64,000 nucleotides of DNA from Moniliella sp. 'wahieum'. Its lineage: Eukaryota > Basidiomycota > Moniliellomycetes > Moniliellales > Moniliellaceae. Each line of letters begins with the position of its first letter. Positions within the stretch are counted from its first letter, which is position 1. Made by a program: the position numbers and the translations under genes. The notes below the pieces were generated by a model. The model was given only the letters and a program-made list of their open reading frames with translations, had not been told where the DNA came from and ran no database searches. Where the stretch lies: contig RSEE01000012.1 of assembly GCA_003971905.1 (NCBI GenBank), positions 682,001-746,000 of the forward strand. The letters run 5' to 3'. Of the stretch, positions 47,110 to 58,693 are shown piece by piece.

Positions 47110-49374
47110 CAAATGCATGCATGACTTGTGCGATGCTTCGAGGACAGGAGGGAGTGGGATTCGATGGATGGATGGATGGCCAGGGCCGTTGCGTTAAACT
47201 AGCTGAGCCTCAGTTCCCACTCGGAGAGAGCATAGGCAAGAGTGAGCCGCACAGCTGAGGGCGGGTGTGTAGAACACCAGAGAGCAGGCAGTTGGTAGGG
47301 TGTATTGCATCGTTGCCGCTTCAAGCTTCAATTCTCTCCAGCGTGTAAGACCGGAGGAACCTAAGGATTTGGGTGGAGAACTCCTCTGGAAATGCAGAGC
47401 AATGCAATCGCGGTGGTGGTGGTTCGGGTCTGAGCCTGATGCCACACCTAGAAGAAGCAGGGGTTCGGGCATGCCAGAGTATAAACGTGGAGGCTTCGGA
47501 GGTCAAATAAGCGGCAAAGAGTGACAAGGTGCCCTGTCCTACAAGTGCGGGACCGCGGGTCCCAACGTACTGCCCGTAACCCTTAATCCGACTGGCCGTC
47601 TCTGCGTCGGTTCCTTTTTCCCTCTCTTTGATTTTGCCGCCCGCGCTTCCCTGTCACTTGTCATTTTTGTTGGGGTCGTCGTCGTGCGCCCAGGTTGGAT
47701 GACACGCGCGAGGCGTTTGCCGCGTCAGGGGCGTCGGTCGACAATGGCCTTTTGTTGCCCAAAACAGCACCATTCAAATCCACAGATTGTATATTCAGTT
47801 GTGCGTGTCTATCAACTCTTCTTAGCAGTGCTACCCCGCGCCTCCTCTCTCCCATTCCTGCTCAACTCCGCTCACGCTCTACTTTTTTCAGCTGTCTTGC
47901 CCTCCGAGCTCTCGTGCGCGCGCGACACGCATTACCCGCTCATGAAGTGTTGTGTTGAGTTCATCCACATCTCGTCTTGAGCGAGTGGAACGACATTTTC
48001 GAGGAAGAGGCGAAAAAGACCCGCAATTGCGCCGGAGAACATTTACTGTGCCAGCCTTGAACGAGACCTTGACGGCTTTTATTGGTTCGTTCCGGCTGTA
48101 GGGGCCGCATTGCGGAGCGACAAATCCATCATCAAGGTTCGCGTATCCAAAAGTATCGCAAGAGGAATAACACGGGCATGAACCATGTAGGACTGCTGAA
48201 GCACCATGAGATCTGAGAGCTCTTCGCCCAATCCACAAAAATAAAGGCACAGTCGGGGCTATACTAAGGCGAAAGAGGAGACCACTGGAGTCAGGACTAG
48301 GCCAAGGGATGTAGTAATCGTCTGTGGGGAAGAAGCAAGAGCAGAGGACATGGTGCGAAGTGGAAGAAACAGGGAAGGAGCGAGACGCTGGAGACGAAGA
48401 AATGGAAATGTGGGAGCGAGAGATCAGCCAAAAGCTACTTATGGCACGGTATACGGCGCGGCCAATTGTTCTGCTCGAGACGACCGATCTGACTGGAATC
48501 CATCCCACACACACACTACATCGCTTGCCATTATCTCATTATTTGGACGAGGGACCCGCTTTCTCCATCACTCTCGTTACCGCGTTACCTGTCCTCATAA
48601 AACCACAGCGCTGCTGTCGGACGCCAGCCTACTTTTATCTCTCCTCTTCGCGCTCATGCAATGCCGTTGGGGTCAGATGGGCGACGCTCGTTCTTTTGGG
48701 TGCTTCTAGGCTCCTTTTGTGCCTAAACGTTTGAGACGGCGGGGCTTGTCCATGCATGGGCCTGATTTGTTCCTGCCACACCTGTGCTCCAGGTGACTGT
48801 CTTCGTACGTAGCTAAGCTACGGAGAGTTTCTGTCAAAGAGGGTGGCTTGTGCGCGCCCACTGGTGTGGGTGCTGTTGAATAATACTGTTGGCGGAAATG
48901 ATTAATGAAATGAAGCTACGATGAGGGACCGTACACTGGGTGTGTTCGCAAGGAGGGTGGGGGATGCGCAGCAGAAGATGGAAAGAGGAGTGAGGGACGC
49001 GTGATGATGTGGCAACGCCAGCGGAGGACGGGCGGGAGAACCCGGCGGCGGGGGCGGGTGGGGACTCCCAAGGCGGAAGCAGCATTCCCTGTGTTACCCT
49101 GCTGTGCCCGCCCGTACTCAATATGCCATGGCACTGGCCAGTCGCCCGCTTCGTCGGCCCAATGGATCGGTGCAACCGCACGCGTCTGGGAAATCGCCAT
49201 CTGTACCCCACGATGGGGAGGTTTGGGTGGGGCAGCCAAGGGCCCAAGCCACAGCCTCCGCTCCAGTCCACTGTGCCGCACCCGCTCCCGTCCTCCGCCG
49301 CAATCTTTGTCCCCCCCCCCGTCCTCATCGCCACCACTGCTGCCACCATCTGCGTCTGCGTCCCTGCTCGTCGC
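47110..49374. other. Long intergenic region
   Basis: About 2.3 kb with no supported gene on either strand. A few open frames of 60-210 codons (for example 47888-48514 on the minus strand) show no family features. ACGCGT is at about 48998 and C runs lie close to the Sec14-like start. Confidence 0.45.
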
Positions 49375-51462
49375 CATGGCCCACGCGCACCCGCCGCCGG
49401 GCCCCGCCCTCCGTCACGACCTTGCTCCCCCCTCGCCCTCTCCGTCGTCCTCGTCCTCTTCCCCTGACGCTTCCCTCCCGCCCCCCAACAACAGCGTCCA
49501 CCCCGACGCGTCCATGTCTCTTACTCCCAGCCAGGCACAAGCGCTCCAGCAACTTTGGTCCCGCCTCCTGGCCCTCTTTTCCCAGAATCCTGACGTGTCT
49601 GCCGCTGTCTTGGCCGCTGGTGGCGTTGGTGCCGTCCCCGTCCATGCCGCTTCCGCTGAAAGGGAGGCCATGGCCCAAAGTCAGCTCTCGCGTACCGAAG
49701 ACACCACCGTCCAGCTCCGAGCTGAAACGTCCCTGCAAGCCGAGCAGTCTGCTCCATCTATCTTTCTTGCCCGCTATGGTGGACCCTTGCTGCGTACTGC
49801 TTTTTGGCAGTATGTCCAAACCGACTATCCCGATGTTGTCTTGTGCGCTTCCTCCGCGCACGAGAATTCCATGTCGATCGATCGCTGGGACTGTAAGTAT
49901 AACGACGATTTGGTGATACCCCACCTGATATAAGACGCGACCCCTGCTGATTTTCCCCACATTGCTACATTTGGTTTTCTTGGTGACTAATTCTCTCTCT
50001 TTTCTTACCTTCCACAGCCTGTGCGAAGCCCTCTCGTATTGGTACGAGCTCGATGTACACTCCCTTTTGCTCAACGGAGAGGCCGCTTTGCAGACTGCCC
50101 CTGGCGCCCTTGCGCTCTGGCGTCACCAACTTGGTATTGTTGTGACCGTCGCCAAAGATGGCTCTCCCGTGATGATGGTACAGGTGGGCAAGCATTCGGC
50201 CACAGCTCAATCGACTGAAACGATGCACCGTCACATGCTGCTCAGTCTCTTGTCTGCTTGCGCCTGTGCTGGTGCAGCTCCCTTCGCTCCAGACATGGCC
50301 AACTCTTCCAATAATGGCAACGGAAGGGTGTCGATTCTCTTTAGTCTGGTGAACTTTTCCATCAAATCAATGGACTGGCAGGCGGTCCTTTTTGCCGTCC
50401 GGTACATGGCAGTGTTATTCCCCGAGCGCATTGAACACGTCTGGATCCACGCTTCTCCGTGGGTATTTCGCAGCGTGTGGCAAATGCTGCAACCCATGAT
50501 TCAGCCCATCCTCGCCAAGATCCGCTTTACCTCCTCTCTCGCTGAGCTGGCTCCCTTCCTTGCTTTCCCCCGGAACTCGTCCTCCCTTCCTCCCTTGGGG
50601 GGCAAGCTCACAAGATAGTCTATCCCCCGCCCGCTCCACGCGAAACAGCACCTACCCTCCGTGCTGACATTCGCCAATTAATGGAAACCGAACGCGACAA
50701 GTTGGTTCAACAGTTTGAAGCGATCACTGTCTCCTGGTCCGCCCACGGAAGCGATTCGACTTTAAATCAAGTTCCAGAACAAGCGCGCTCAAGTTTGCTC
50801 CACACAGATCGGTTTTACAAGTTCAATTGCGTCTCAAGGCACTCCAAGCGCAGCCATATGAACGTGCACCTAACTTGTACCACCGACTTGGAATTCTGTA
50901 CGAAGATGGGAGCGCTACGTTTGCCCCTCCCCCTGGTACCAGTCTGGAGCCAGTCTTGATTGGGACCTCTCATTCTATCCCGGCTCTCATCTCGTGGCTT
51001 GCCCAAAACGGAGGAGACCTGATGACACAGTCCTACTCATCACGGCTCGGCGCCTGTGGCATCGATCGCCCCCCCGACTTGATCCCCGCTTATGTCTCGC
51101 AAACTGGGCAGTCTTTCATACGGCCAACGCGATCGTCTGTTTCCCCCAATTCGTCTACCTTGGCCGCGTCCGCCAATGCCCGCCACTCTACCCAGTACCT
51201 CAGTTCTCCTCAATCTGCCACCGTTTTGTCCAAAAACGGCCGTCGAGCAAGCACAGCGATTTCTTCGAGCTCCCGATCCAGCTCTATCATCTCCCCTCCT
51301 CCGACCAGCAAACTACCTGCTCTTCCACCTGGAGCCGCTGGGTCCATTGCATCTTCCTCGCAATCGCCCCGCCGCTCCGTCTCGCATTCCGGCCGCTCAA
51401 CCGAACCTGCCACAGCATCAACCTTCACGGGCTCAGCGTCCACTCCTCTCCACCGCCCATGA
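49375..51462 (+). CDS. Sec14-like CRAL-TRIO lipid-transfer protein
   Basis: CRAL-TRIO proteins bind and exchange phosphatidylinositol, phosphatidylcholine or other lipids between membranes. ATG 49375 is followed by a Pro/Ser-rich head and the usual TPSQAQALQQLWSRLLALF. The CRAL-TRIO N part reads LLRTAFWQYVQTDYPDV, and after one indel RFLRAREFHVDRSL. A 125-bp intron (49893-50017) joins SLGL to LCEALSYWYELDV. The lipid-binding lobe is clear: SLVNFSIKSMDWQAVLFAVR, IEHVWIHASPWVFRSVWQML, IRFTSSLAELAPFLAFPRN. After a frame change comes a coiled segment (LMETERDKLVQQFEAITVSW) and NLYHRLGILYEDG, usual in fungal homologues. The Ser-rich end to 51462 is uncertain; the true stop may be earlier, near 51000. 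Confidence 0.85.
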
Positions 51463-53703
51463 TGGCATCATCGACCATGCTGTCGGTGGCGACCCTGTCA
51501 ACGGATCGAACCAGCGCTGTGGGGCCGAGCCACAGTGCTACCTCCCCAGAAGGGTCTGTTTCCGGATGTGGATCGGGCTCAGGATCCGGGTGGGGACCAC
51601 GACGGACATGGCGGACCATCTATCGGGTTTGGATCTTGATAGGGATGACGACGATGGGTTGTCGGATACGTCGGGTGGCTCTGAGGCACATGCTGCTTCG
51701 ATTTGGCCCGACTACATCCGCAACGCAAGTTGTCCAAGGCAGATGTGCAACAAAGTGAAGCAGAGGTGAGGGAGGATGTGCGGAAGGCGCATCAGATCAT
51801 GGACCTCTTTTTGAATTCGAAAATGGTCGAGGCGAAGCCCTGGCTCGGCCAACAGCCGGGACGCGATGTACATGGCCATTGCCATGGCGCTCATCAATGC
51901 TGTCAAGGCCATCATGACATTTGAACAAGCTCACCTTCAGACCGGGGTGCTGTGTGCCCAGCATGCGGGGAAGATCGCCAAACTGCTGCGGAAGAAACGG
52001 TCCAAAATCCATGTGCCAGGACGATCGGATACCAGCTTCTTAGCGTCCATGAATTATGTTCAGCAGCAAGCCGAGCTCATCTACGCCGAATCGTGCTTGA
52101 TTGTGTCGGTTGTGGGAATCTTCATGTCACGCGATGCAACTAAGCTGGCCCGGCACGTGATGAACCTGCGGAAGGCCTACCTTATTATTCGTCAACTCGA
52201 GGCGTTTTGCCGGCGTCAGGACACAGCTGCGGCCAAGGCGCAAGTGCAACAGTCTCGATACAAACGCGGCAAGAAGCCGCAGGACTTTGCTGTCGATGTG
52301 GACCTACGCTGCGGAATGCAGCTCTCCTATGGTCTTTGCACCCTTGTTCTCTCCCTCTTGCCCGCTCGCAGGAAAAGTACTGGGAAGAATCGGGTATTCA
52401 ACGGATCGCGAGCGCGCGATTGCCGTTCTAAGCCAGGCTGGAGGCTGGAACGCCACGTCGACGAACCCTGGGATTGAGATTGAGCAGAGGGGCTACGTCG
52501 GCCTCTGTGTGACATCACCATATTGACTACGCCTGTTTGTCAGTTCTTATGTGGCCACCCCGGGAGTCGATCTCGAGTTGGCGGATAAGGTTTTGCAGTT
52601 CAATCTGCAGCGTTTCCCCAAAGGCTTCTTCTACCACTTTTTCCAAGGACGCATGCTCTCCCTGTGGCCCTGCCGGAACGTGCTATGGAGTCATACCGTA
52701 ACGCGATTACGTGCCAACGCCAGTATCGCGAGTTAAGTCACCTCGTCTATTGGGACTTGGCCTTATCATACCTTACCCTGGGCGACCACGAGCGAGCGTT
52801 TGAGTGTTTCGACGCGCTTTCACGCCAATCGTCGTTCAGCAAGTCTTTATTCCAATATTCCAAGGCCTTGTCTCTTTACTCGGCCCAGAACCAGACGGCG
52901 ACGGGGCAAGAAGATGTGGTGATGATCCAACGTGCCAAGACGATTATGGCAACTGTGCCATGTTGTGCCAGCGAGTGGCAGGACAATCGATTGGAGCTGA
53001 ACGATTTGCCATCGGACGCGCTCAGAAATTTATCCGCAATGGCCGTCTCACGTTGCCTGGGCTGGAGTTTGCCTACATTTGGCACACCCTTCCTCACACG
53101 CCTGTCTTTTTGTTGTACGAGGCGGCCGGGGCCATGGTGGCGCGGGATTGCTATGCTCGAGTCGAAAACCGCTTCCCAGTACAACCCCTCAGACGATTCC
53201 GAGTGGCCAGGGGCCTATGCCCTGGCCTACTTCCTTAGAGGCGTCATCCTTCGCTTCACCGCCTTCCCAATTGAGTATACCCTCCCTCGTCTTCCTCCGG
53301 ACAACCAGATGCCGTCCCCCACTCATCTGGCCAACGAGGCCGTTGTTGTTTCCGCAAAGTGTTTTCTGTTGGCTCGCAGTTGCGGGGGGAGGATGTGGGC
53401 ATTCTGTTTTTTGCTCATTACGAGCTGGGCCGACTGTACGCATGCTTGGGTCGCATGGACGAGGCGCAGCACGAGTTGAAGAAAGTTGTATCGGGCAAGG
53501 CACTTGAATTGCAGCGCTCCAGGGCCTTACGGACCGATCGCCCCCCCTTTGGGTTGGAGAAGATGGTGGTCCACCGGTCCCAGATGGCGCTCTCTACCCT
53601 GATTCGCCCACGTTCCACTTCCTCGGCCCCTGACCTGGCGTTGACGCGCTTCAAAAGCCCGAGCACGACCCCACACTACATCCTCCTCCAACCTGAGTGC
53701 TGA
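51459..53703 (+). CDS. IML2: IML2/TTC39 family TPR protein
   Basis: IML2/TTC39 proteins are helical-repeat proteins linked in yeast to inclusion-body clearance and lipid-droplet function. ATG 51459 opens a Ser/Gly and acidic lead, then EDVRKAHQIMDLFLNSKMVE (about 51775), AMYMAIAMALINAVKAIMTF, and YVQQQAELIYAESCLIVSVV. Next come the family's internal block MQLSYGLCTLVLSLLPAR (about 52317) and FNLQRFPKGFFYHFFQGRML (about 52600), then SHLVYWDLALSYLTLGDHER, with Ser/Phe-Ser contacts after it. The C-terminus has FAHYELGRLYACLGRMDEAQ and a final helix (LEKMVVHRSQMALSTLI). Length of about 745 codons fits yeast IML2 (731). Frame changes near 51600, 51840, 52370, 52650, 52960 and 53390. The 4-bp overlap with the upstream frame probably reflects its uncertain end. 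Confidence 0.82.
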
Positions 53704-54462
53704 GCCATCTTCGTCCGCCCATCCCGCCAGTTCTGTCGGAGCCAGATCGCTCGGTGCCGGACACGCGAGTGCGGCCGGATACTCGACTCCACGTGGCCCT
53801 GGGCAGTCCCCGGGGGAAAGTAAGGGAGCTGGAGAGGTGTTGATCGACGATGGCATACGCTCTGTTCCAGCTTCTCTGTGCTCCATTTGATTTGCCGGTT
53901 GCTCTTTTCGTTATTGGATGTCTTGGATGACCTGTTCCTCCTGTCTTGGCCTCTTTTGCGCACCTTTTTCCATACGATATCCTCTTCTGCTTACACTGGG
54001 CACGTGCACGGGGGCGTAGTGGATGCTTGGAAAAAGAGAGTGTGGTGGCCAGAGGCTATGTATCTGACCAGTGACAGAGACCAATGGGGCATGCTGCCAC
54101 ATGCCACATGTCACAGGGGCACTCGTGGGTGAGATCACTGATCCCCACCGATCACATGATCAGGCAACGGGGTTGGTAGTTGAACGTTGAACGTTGAAAT
54201 GTGGCCGCTGACGCCAAGCCTGCAGCTGGAGCGCTTGGGCTTGGCTGAGCGCTCGGGCCTGGGTGACCATTGCGTGTTCGCCGCCAGCGTCCCCCATCTC
54301 AGCCGTCTGTCCCGCGCCCCACCGCCTGCGTCCCACGCCTGCGACCCGCCCACCCCACCCCCATCGACCACCAACACATTCCGCTTGCCCGCTGCGGCGA
54401 AGGATGGCCTACCGCACCCCCGTCTGAGATCTGCGCCCCACCCTCCCCCATCTCAGCGACCA
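53704..54462. other. Intergenic, promoter of the MIPC synthase gene
   Basis: No supported gene. Contains CACCGATCAC at 54146-54155 inside a GATC-rich patch, about 310 bp before the ATG, and a repeated TTGAACG word at 54179-54193. Confidence 0.5.
54146..54155. promoter_or_regulatory. Related motif CACCGATCAC, site 3
   Basis: About 310 bp upstream of the MIPC synthase start, in a GATC-rich patch. Confidence 0.3.
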
Positions 54463-56193
54463 ATGAATCTCTGTTCCCGCCGGACCGTCTCGGCCATCCT
54501 CGTCTGCCTCTCCCTCATTCTCGTCGGCACGTGCATCGTGCTCGGCAGTGTCTGGAGCTTTTTCCATGTCGACCGCCGCGCCGTGATCACTCCCGAGGAG
54601 ATCCAGATGATTGTTGCCTCCTGGGCGTCGGCCGCTGGATCGGCCGCCGCTGTTGCATCCCAGGTTAAGGATGCCTTGCCAAGCGCAATGCGCTCCCCCA
54701 ACCCCCTCCCACGTTCCACGGACACGATCCGTAACACCGTTTTAACCCAGACACTCGGCCTCGAGGACCGCGTTTCGTCTATCAATACTACCGGTGCCCC
54801 CCGTGCCTCGCAACAGCCCGACCCGGCCGTATATGAAGGCCACTTCTCCCCCGGCACGCAGCCGAAAGATGTCCGCCCAGGGGAAAAGATCCCGCGGATT
54901 CTTCATCAAACTTGGAAGACCGACACCTTGCCCGACAAGTGGGCGCCGATTCAAGAAGAGTGTAGAAAAATGCACCCCGACTAGTACGCACCCTCCACCT
55001 GTCCATACCTAGGTCTACCAATTGTACTGACCATAGTCGGATGTTCTTGCACAAGCGACTACATTTTGTGGACCGACAAGAATTCAAGAGCGTTCATCGA
55101 GAAGCACTATAACTGGTTTTTGCCCGTATTTGATGGCTATCCGTATCCGATCCAGCGTGCTGATGCGATTCGCTACTTTGTTCTGCATCACTTTGGCGGT
55201 ATTTACATGGATCTGGACATGGGCTGCCTCAAACCCATGGACCCCCTTCTCCGTTTCGAAGCCGTCTTGCCCGAGACAATCCCAATAGGCGTCTCTAATG
55301 ATCTGATGATGATCACGCCCCAGCACCCGTTCATGGAGCGCCTGCTCAATCATCTGGTTCTCTTCAACCACAACTACATCCTCCACTACCCTACTGTCAT
55401 GTTCTCGACCGGGCCCATGCTCGTAAGTGCCAGCTACTCGTTGTGGGTTGATGCCAATGGGGTCAGTCTACCGTCCGATATGGACCACCCCTCGCGGGGA
55501 TGGTCGGGGGTGCGGGTGCTACCCAAGTCGTTGTATGGAAAAAACCTGCCACCTGAGTTGGCTCGAGAACACGCCTTCTTCAGGCACTTCTATGGCTCCT
55601 CGTGGCATGCCAATGATGCGGGCTTCATCCAGGCCTTGGGCAAAGGTGGCAAGTACCTCTTCTTGGTGACCCTTGTGGGCGTAATTTACGGCCTGCTGCG
55701 TCGTGCACAGGCGGTTCCGTCTTTGTCGTTGGCTCGCATTGCTGGCCCTCCAGTCCGTTTGGCGTACAGCCTGATGCGGGCCGCTGGAATCCGGCCACCG
55801 CGGTCCAACCGTCCATCCGACTTTTCTCGCGATCTGGGCCTCACCCGTCGTACGGCTCACCAAGCCGAGCGGGCGACTCTGTTGGCCGACGAGGACGGGA
55901 CAGCGTTTGCCATGAAGCAACCCAAGAGGGCCACCAGCTTCTCTACCCGGATCAACATGCCACCAGAATCTGGTTTGGATTCCGATCCTCACCCCGTTTT
56001 CCTCCACGATGCAGAAGACCAGGTCGAACCCGTGTCGTTCCACCAGCGCGCGGTTACAGTGGACGTGGCGCGTACCCCTTCCCCCAGCCGGTTTGCTCAG
56101 GCTTTCATGCCGGCCCCAACCCAACGCAACCCCTCGTCGCTGCTCAGTCCGCCACCGTACACGGGGCGCCGTGAGCACGCGCATAGTCCCTAA
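54463..56193 (+). CDS. SUR1: Mannosyl-inositolphosphorylceramide synthase (GT32), SUR1/CSG1 type
   Basis: SUR1/CSG1/CSH1 enzymes in the Golgi transfer mannose from GDP-mannose to inositolphosphorylceramide, making the sphingolipid MIPC. ATG 54463 gives a type II membrane protein: helix at residues about 9-31 (TVSAILVCLSLILVGTCIVL), lumenal stem, then KIPRILHQTWKTDTLPDKW. A 72-bp intron (54984-55055; branch-like ACTGAC) splits a Tyr codon: HPDY-DYILWTD. The catalytic block is complete: YPIQRADAIRYFVLHHFGG, then the DXD metal and sugar-nucleotide site in IYMDLDMGC (about residues 226-228), PIGVSNDLM and STGPML. A second helix (KYLFLVTLVGVIYGLLR) and a cytosolic Ser/Pro tail follow. The spliced frame (552 codons) is fully intact, unlike most neighbours. 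In yeast the enzyme works with the regulator Csg2, not seen here. Confidence 0.93.
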
Positions 56194-56817
56194 CAGATCG
56201 ATCATTCCACTCTTCCTTTCCCCCACAGTGTAGGTTGCAACATGGATAATGAATTTCTTCCCGCCGCACCAGTTCTTATCCTTTGCACCATCTCTTTGAC
56301 GAAGAATTGCGTTTGTTCAGGCATGCGTGCACCAACGCTAATCCTCCCAGCGACCCTCCCCTCCCTTGTCTCTCCCTCTGTCTCCGCTCCGTCCAAATCG
56401 CGGGTGCCCTAAACACCGTGACCGCCATGCCCCTCTCTTTGGTACTATATATTGTCTCCTACGGTTCCATTTTTTGGGGCTGGTACTTGTAAAACACCCG
56501 ACATTTGGAGGGCTGTATATAGGTGCAGGCGAGTGATATAGTGACGAGTCACCTAGTCACCAGTCACCAGATGTGCGAACAGGCTGGGTTGGCAATGATT
56601 AATGACGTTGATACGGTGGTGCCGTGTCTACACGGTTTCTTCGATACAGCGGCGGTTGAGCAGTTTGGGCCCTAGGCTTTCGGGGCCTCCAAAGCGTTAC
56701 GCGTTACACATCAATCAGTCATGCGCGAGTCACGCATCACGGCCAGGCAGCTGCATCATCGATCACTAGCACGGGCGAACTGTGACTCATGTGACCAGTC
56801 CCGCTGCCTCACCTATG
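56194..56817. other. Intergenic, nothing but short motifs
   Basis: 3' flank of the MIPC synthase gene and promoter of the next gene. Contains the palindrome GTTACGCGTTAC at about 56695 and CATCGATCACTAG at about 56756. Confidence 0.45.
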
Positions 56818-57935
56818 CATCGGTACAAACGCCAATCGCTTGTCTGGAAAGCACCAACCTTGGGAAATCGGCCTCAACAACGCCATTGCATCATCGACAT
56901 CATCCTTGGCGCTTCCACAATTCGTCCACCCACATCCTTTGGCTCTCGGTGAGCTTCCGCGTCCCCCTCCACCCCAGCAAGTCGAGGGCTGGCTGGGCAT
57001 CCTCAGATTGACTGACATTGTGCAGCCCTTTGCTCCGCTCCCTTGCCGTTCCCCGCGCTGCGCTCGCCCCCGTCCGTTCACTCTCCACCGGCCCAGATCC
57101 ACCCGCTGCGCCCGACTGGCTCTTTGGTGCCCTTGGCTTCAGCCTGGTCATCGGAAGCAGCTACTGGCTTGCGTCCTCCTTTCCCCACGGAATGCCGAAA
57201 CCTCGCCGCCCCGCCCGCGCCCAAGACCCTGCCGCCCAGCTGGCCAGGACACGTCAGTCCATGCGGCGCTGGACGATCTGGCCGCACAGGGTGCCCTGCC
57301 ATCGCTCTGGGTCTTTGATCTGGACTATACCATCTGGAACTTGTGGTGCGACACGCACATTGACCCCCCTGTTCACCGCCCCAAGGGCGCCTTTGACTTG
57401 ATTGTTGATGCGAGCGGAATGCCGCTCAGCCTGTACCCGGAGGCGGGTGCCATCTTGCTCTGGCTCCACAACCACCCCGACATTCAAGTGGCAGCTGCCA
57501 GTCGAACCTCAGCACCTTCGGTGGCACGACAGATGCTGCAGTGTCTGACTCTGAAGTGCCCTCGCCCTCAGCGCAGGAAGCGACTGATGTGTCTGTCATT
57601 TGTGCGTGCCACTCATCCATCTCCCGCCCCCCCCCCCTAACTTTTACCCATTCAGTCCTGACTAAGTACTGATCTGTCATCTTTTGTGTCCGCCAGCCTT
57701 ATTCAACCACATGGAGATTTACCCGGGCAGTAAGATAACCCATTTCAAGCGTCTCCACGCCCAGACCAACGTACCATACAACGACATGATCTTCTTTGAC
57801 GACGAGTACCGCAACCGAGAGGTGGAACGGACGTTGGGTGCGGAATTCGTGTTGGTGGAGCAAGGGTTGAATCTGGCGGCGGTACGAAGCGGGCTAATGA
57901 GCTGGCGTCGCCGCCACTCTGCCAGCCAGACGTGA
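56818..57935 (+). CDS. Magnesium-dependent phosphatase-1 (HAD) with a predicted mitochondrial leader
   Basis: MDP-1 is a HAD-family phosphatase acting on phosphotyrosine, sugar phosphates or glycated-protein-derived phosphates. The HAD core is complete: VFDLDYTIWNLWCDTHIDPP (motif I, DxDxT, about 57310), VAAASRTSAPS (motif II), EIYPGSKITHFKRL (motif III Lys) and DMIFFDDEYRN (motif IV). A 95-bp intron (57602-57696) fits before LFNHMEIYPG. Upstream, ATG 56818 opens a basic exon (MHRYKRQSLVWK). A GTGAGC donor at 56949 and acceptor at 57023 (75-bp intron) continue in phase into LLRSLAVPRAALAPVRSLST and a hydrophobic helix (LFGALGFSLVIGSSYWLASS). This would target or anchor the enzyme in mitochondria, which is unusual. 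One frame change near 57230 separates leader and core, so they could be two genes. Confidence 0.75.
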
Positions 57936-58693
57936 CACGGTGGCGCCTGTCGCATGAGGCAGCACAGTGGATGGTAGTGAACGCTGTGGTGTATGCGATC
58001 GGCGGGTTGACTGGCTATCCAGGCACCCATCCACTCCTTCTCCCAGTGCATCTTTCTGATCCTTCGTTGGTGTCAGCACTGCATACAGTATGGGAATTAT
58101 GTTCCCCTTGCCGTATTCCTTTTTTTCCACATTCGCAAAAGGGATAAAGTGCGTTTTGGTAGATGGTTCTTGCCCAAGTGTAGCAGAAAGGCAGACCTTG
58201 GACGGAATAACCGGGAACGAATACCGGCCTCGCAAAGCCAAGCTGCCAAGCTCTTCGAAGAGACTTGTCAAGAACTTGACATTCAGAATGCGATGAAAAG
58301 TGGATGATGTTAGCAGGTGCCAGAAGGGATTGAAAAGCACATTGGGGCCGCAGCCATGGGCGGATATAGCTTGAGGTGGAACGCTCTTATTAGCACGGAG
58401 GTCGGGAGTTGCATTTCCTGTTTGTCTCTACCCTAGTGGTCTAGATCAGAAAAGACTCTACTATCCGTCGTTACGAGCCTTGTCCTGAGGACAACATCTA
58501 TAGCGACAACGACTCACCTGCAACCCATCAAACCCAGAGGGCCCTATCCGCCGTGTGCCAGGACCTTTGCTTCTGGAAGACAGTGCACTTCACCCCAGCC
58601 CACCGCGCTGAACACTCTGCATGGCCAACCGACGCGCTTGTTGCAGTGAGATGGTTCCTTGCCCAAAGAAAAGCTTCTGGCCATTGGCACCTG
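57936..58693. other. Intergenic between convergent genes
   Basis: 3' flanks of the MDP-1 (+) and VWA (-) genes. No further gene is supported. Confidence 0.45.

Noticed and set aside
47888..48514. Minus-strand open frame of about 208 codons
   Set aside because: Composition and lack of any motif suggest a chance frame in long intergenic DNA; no splice or start support.
51500..51510. Other GATCGAACC- and CTCGAACC-type words as tRNA B boxes (51500, 27160, 12630)
   Set aside because: No A box at tRNA spacing and no cloverleaf pairing around them.
49375..53703. Sec14-IML2 fusion gene
   Set aside because: The two parts read as complete separate families; the overlap at 51459 comes from an uncertain Sec14-like C-terminus in Ser-rich, indel-prone DNA.
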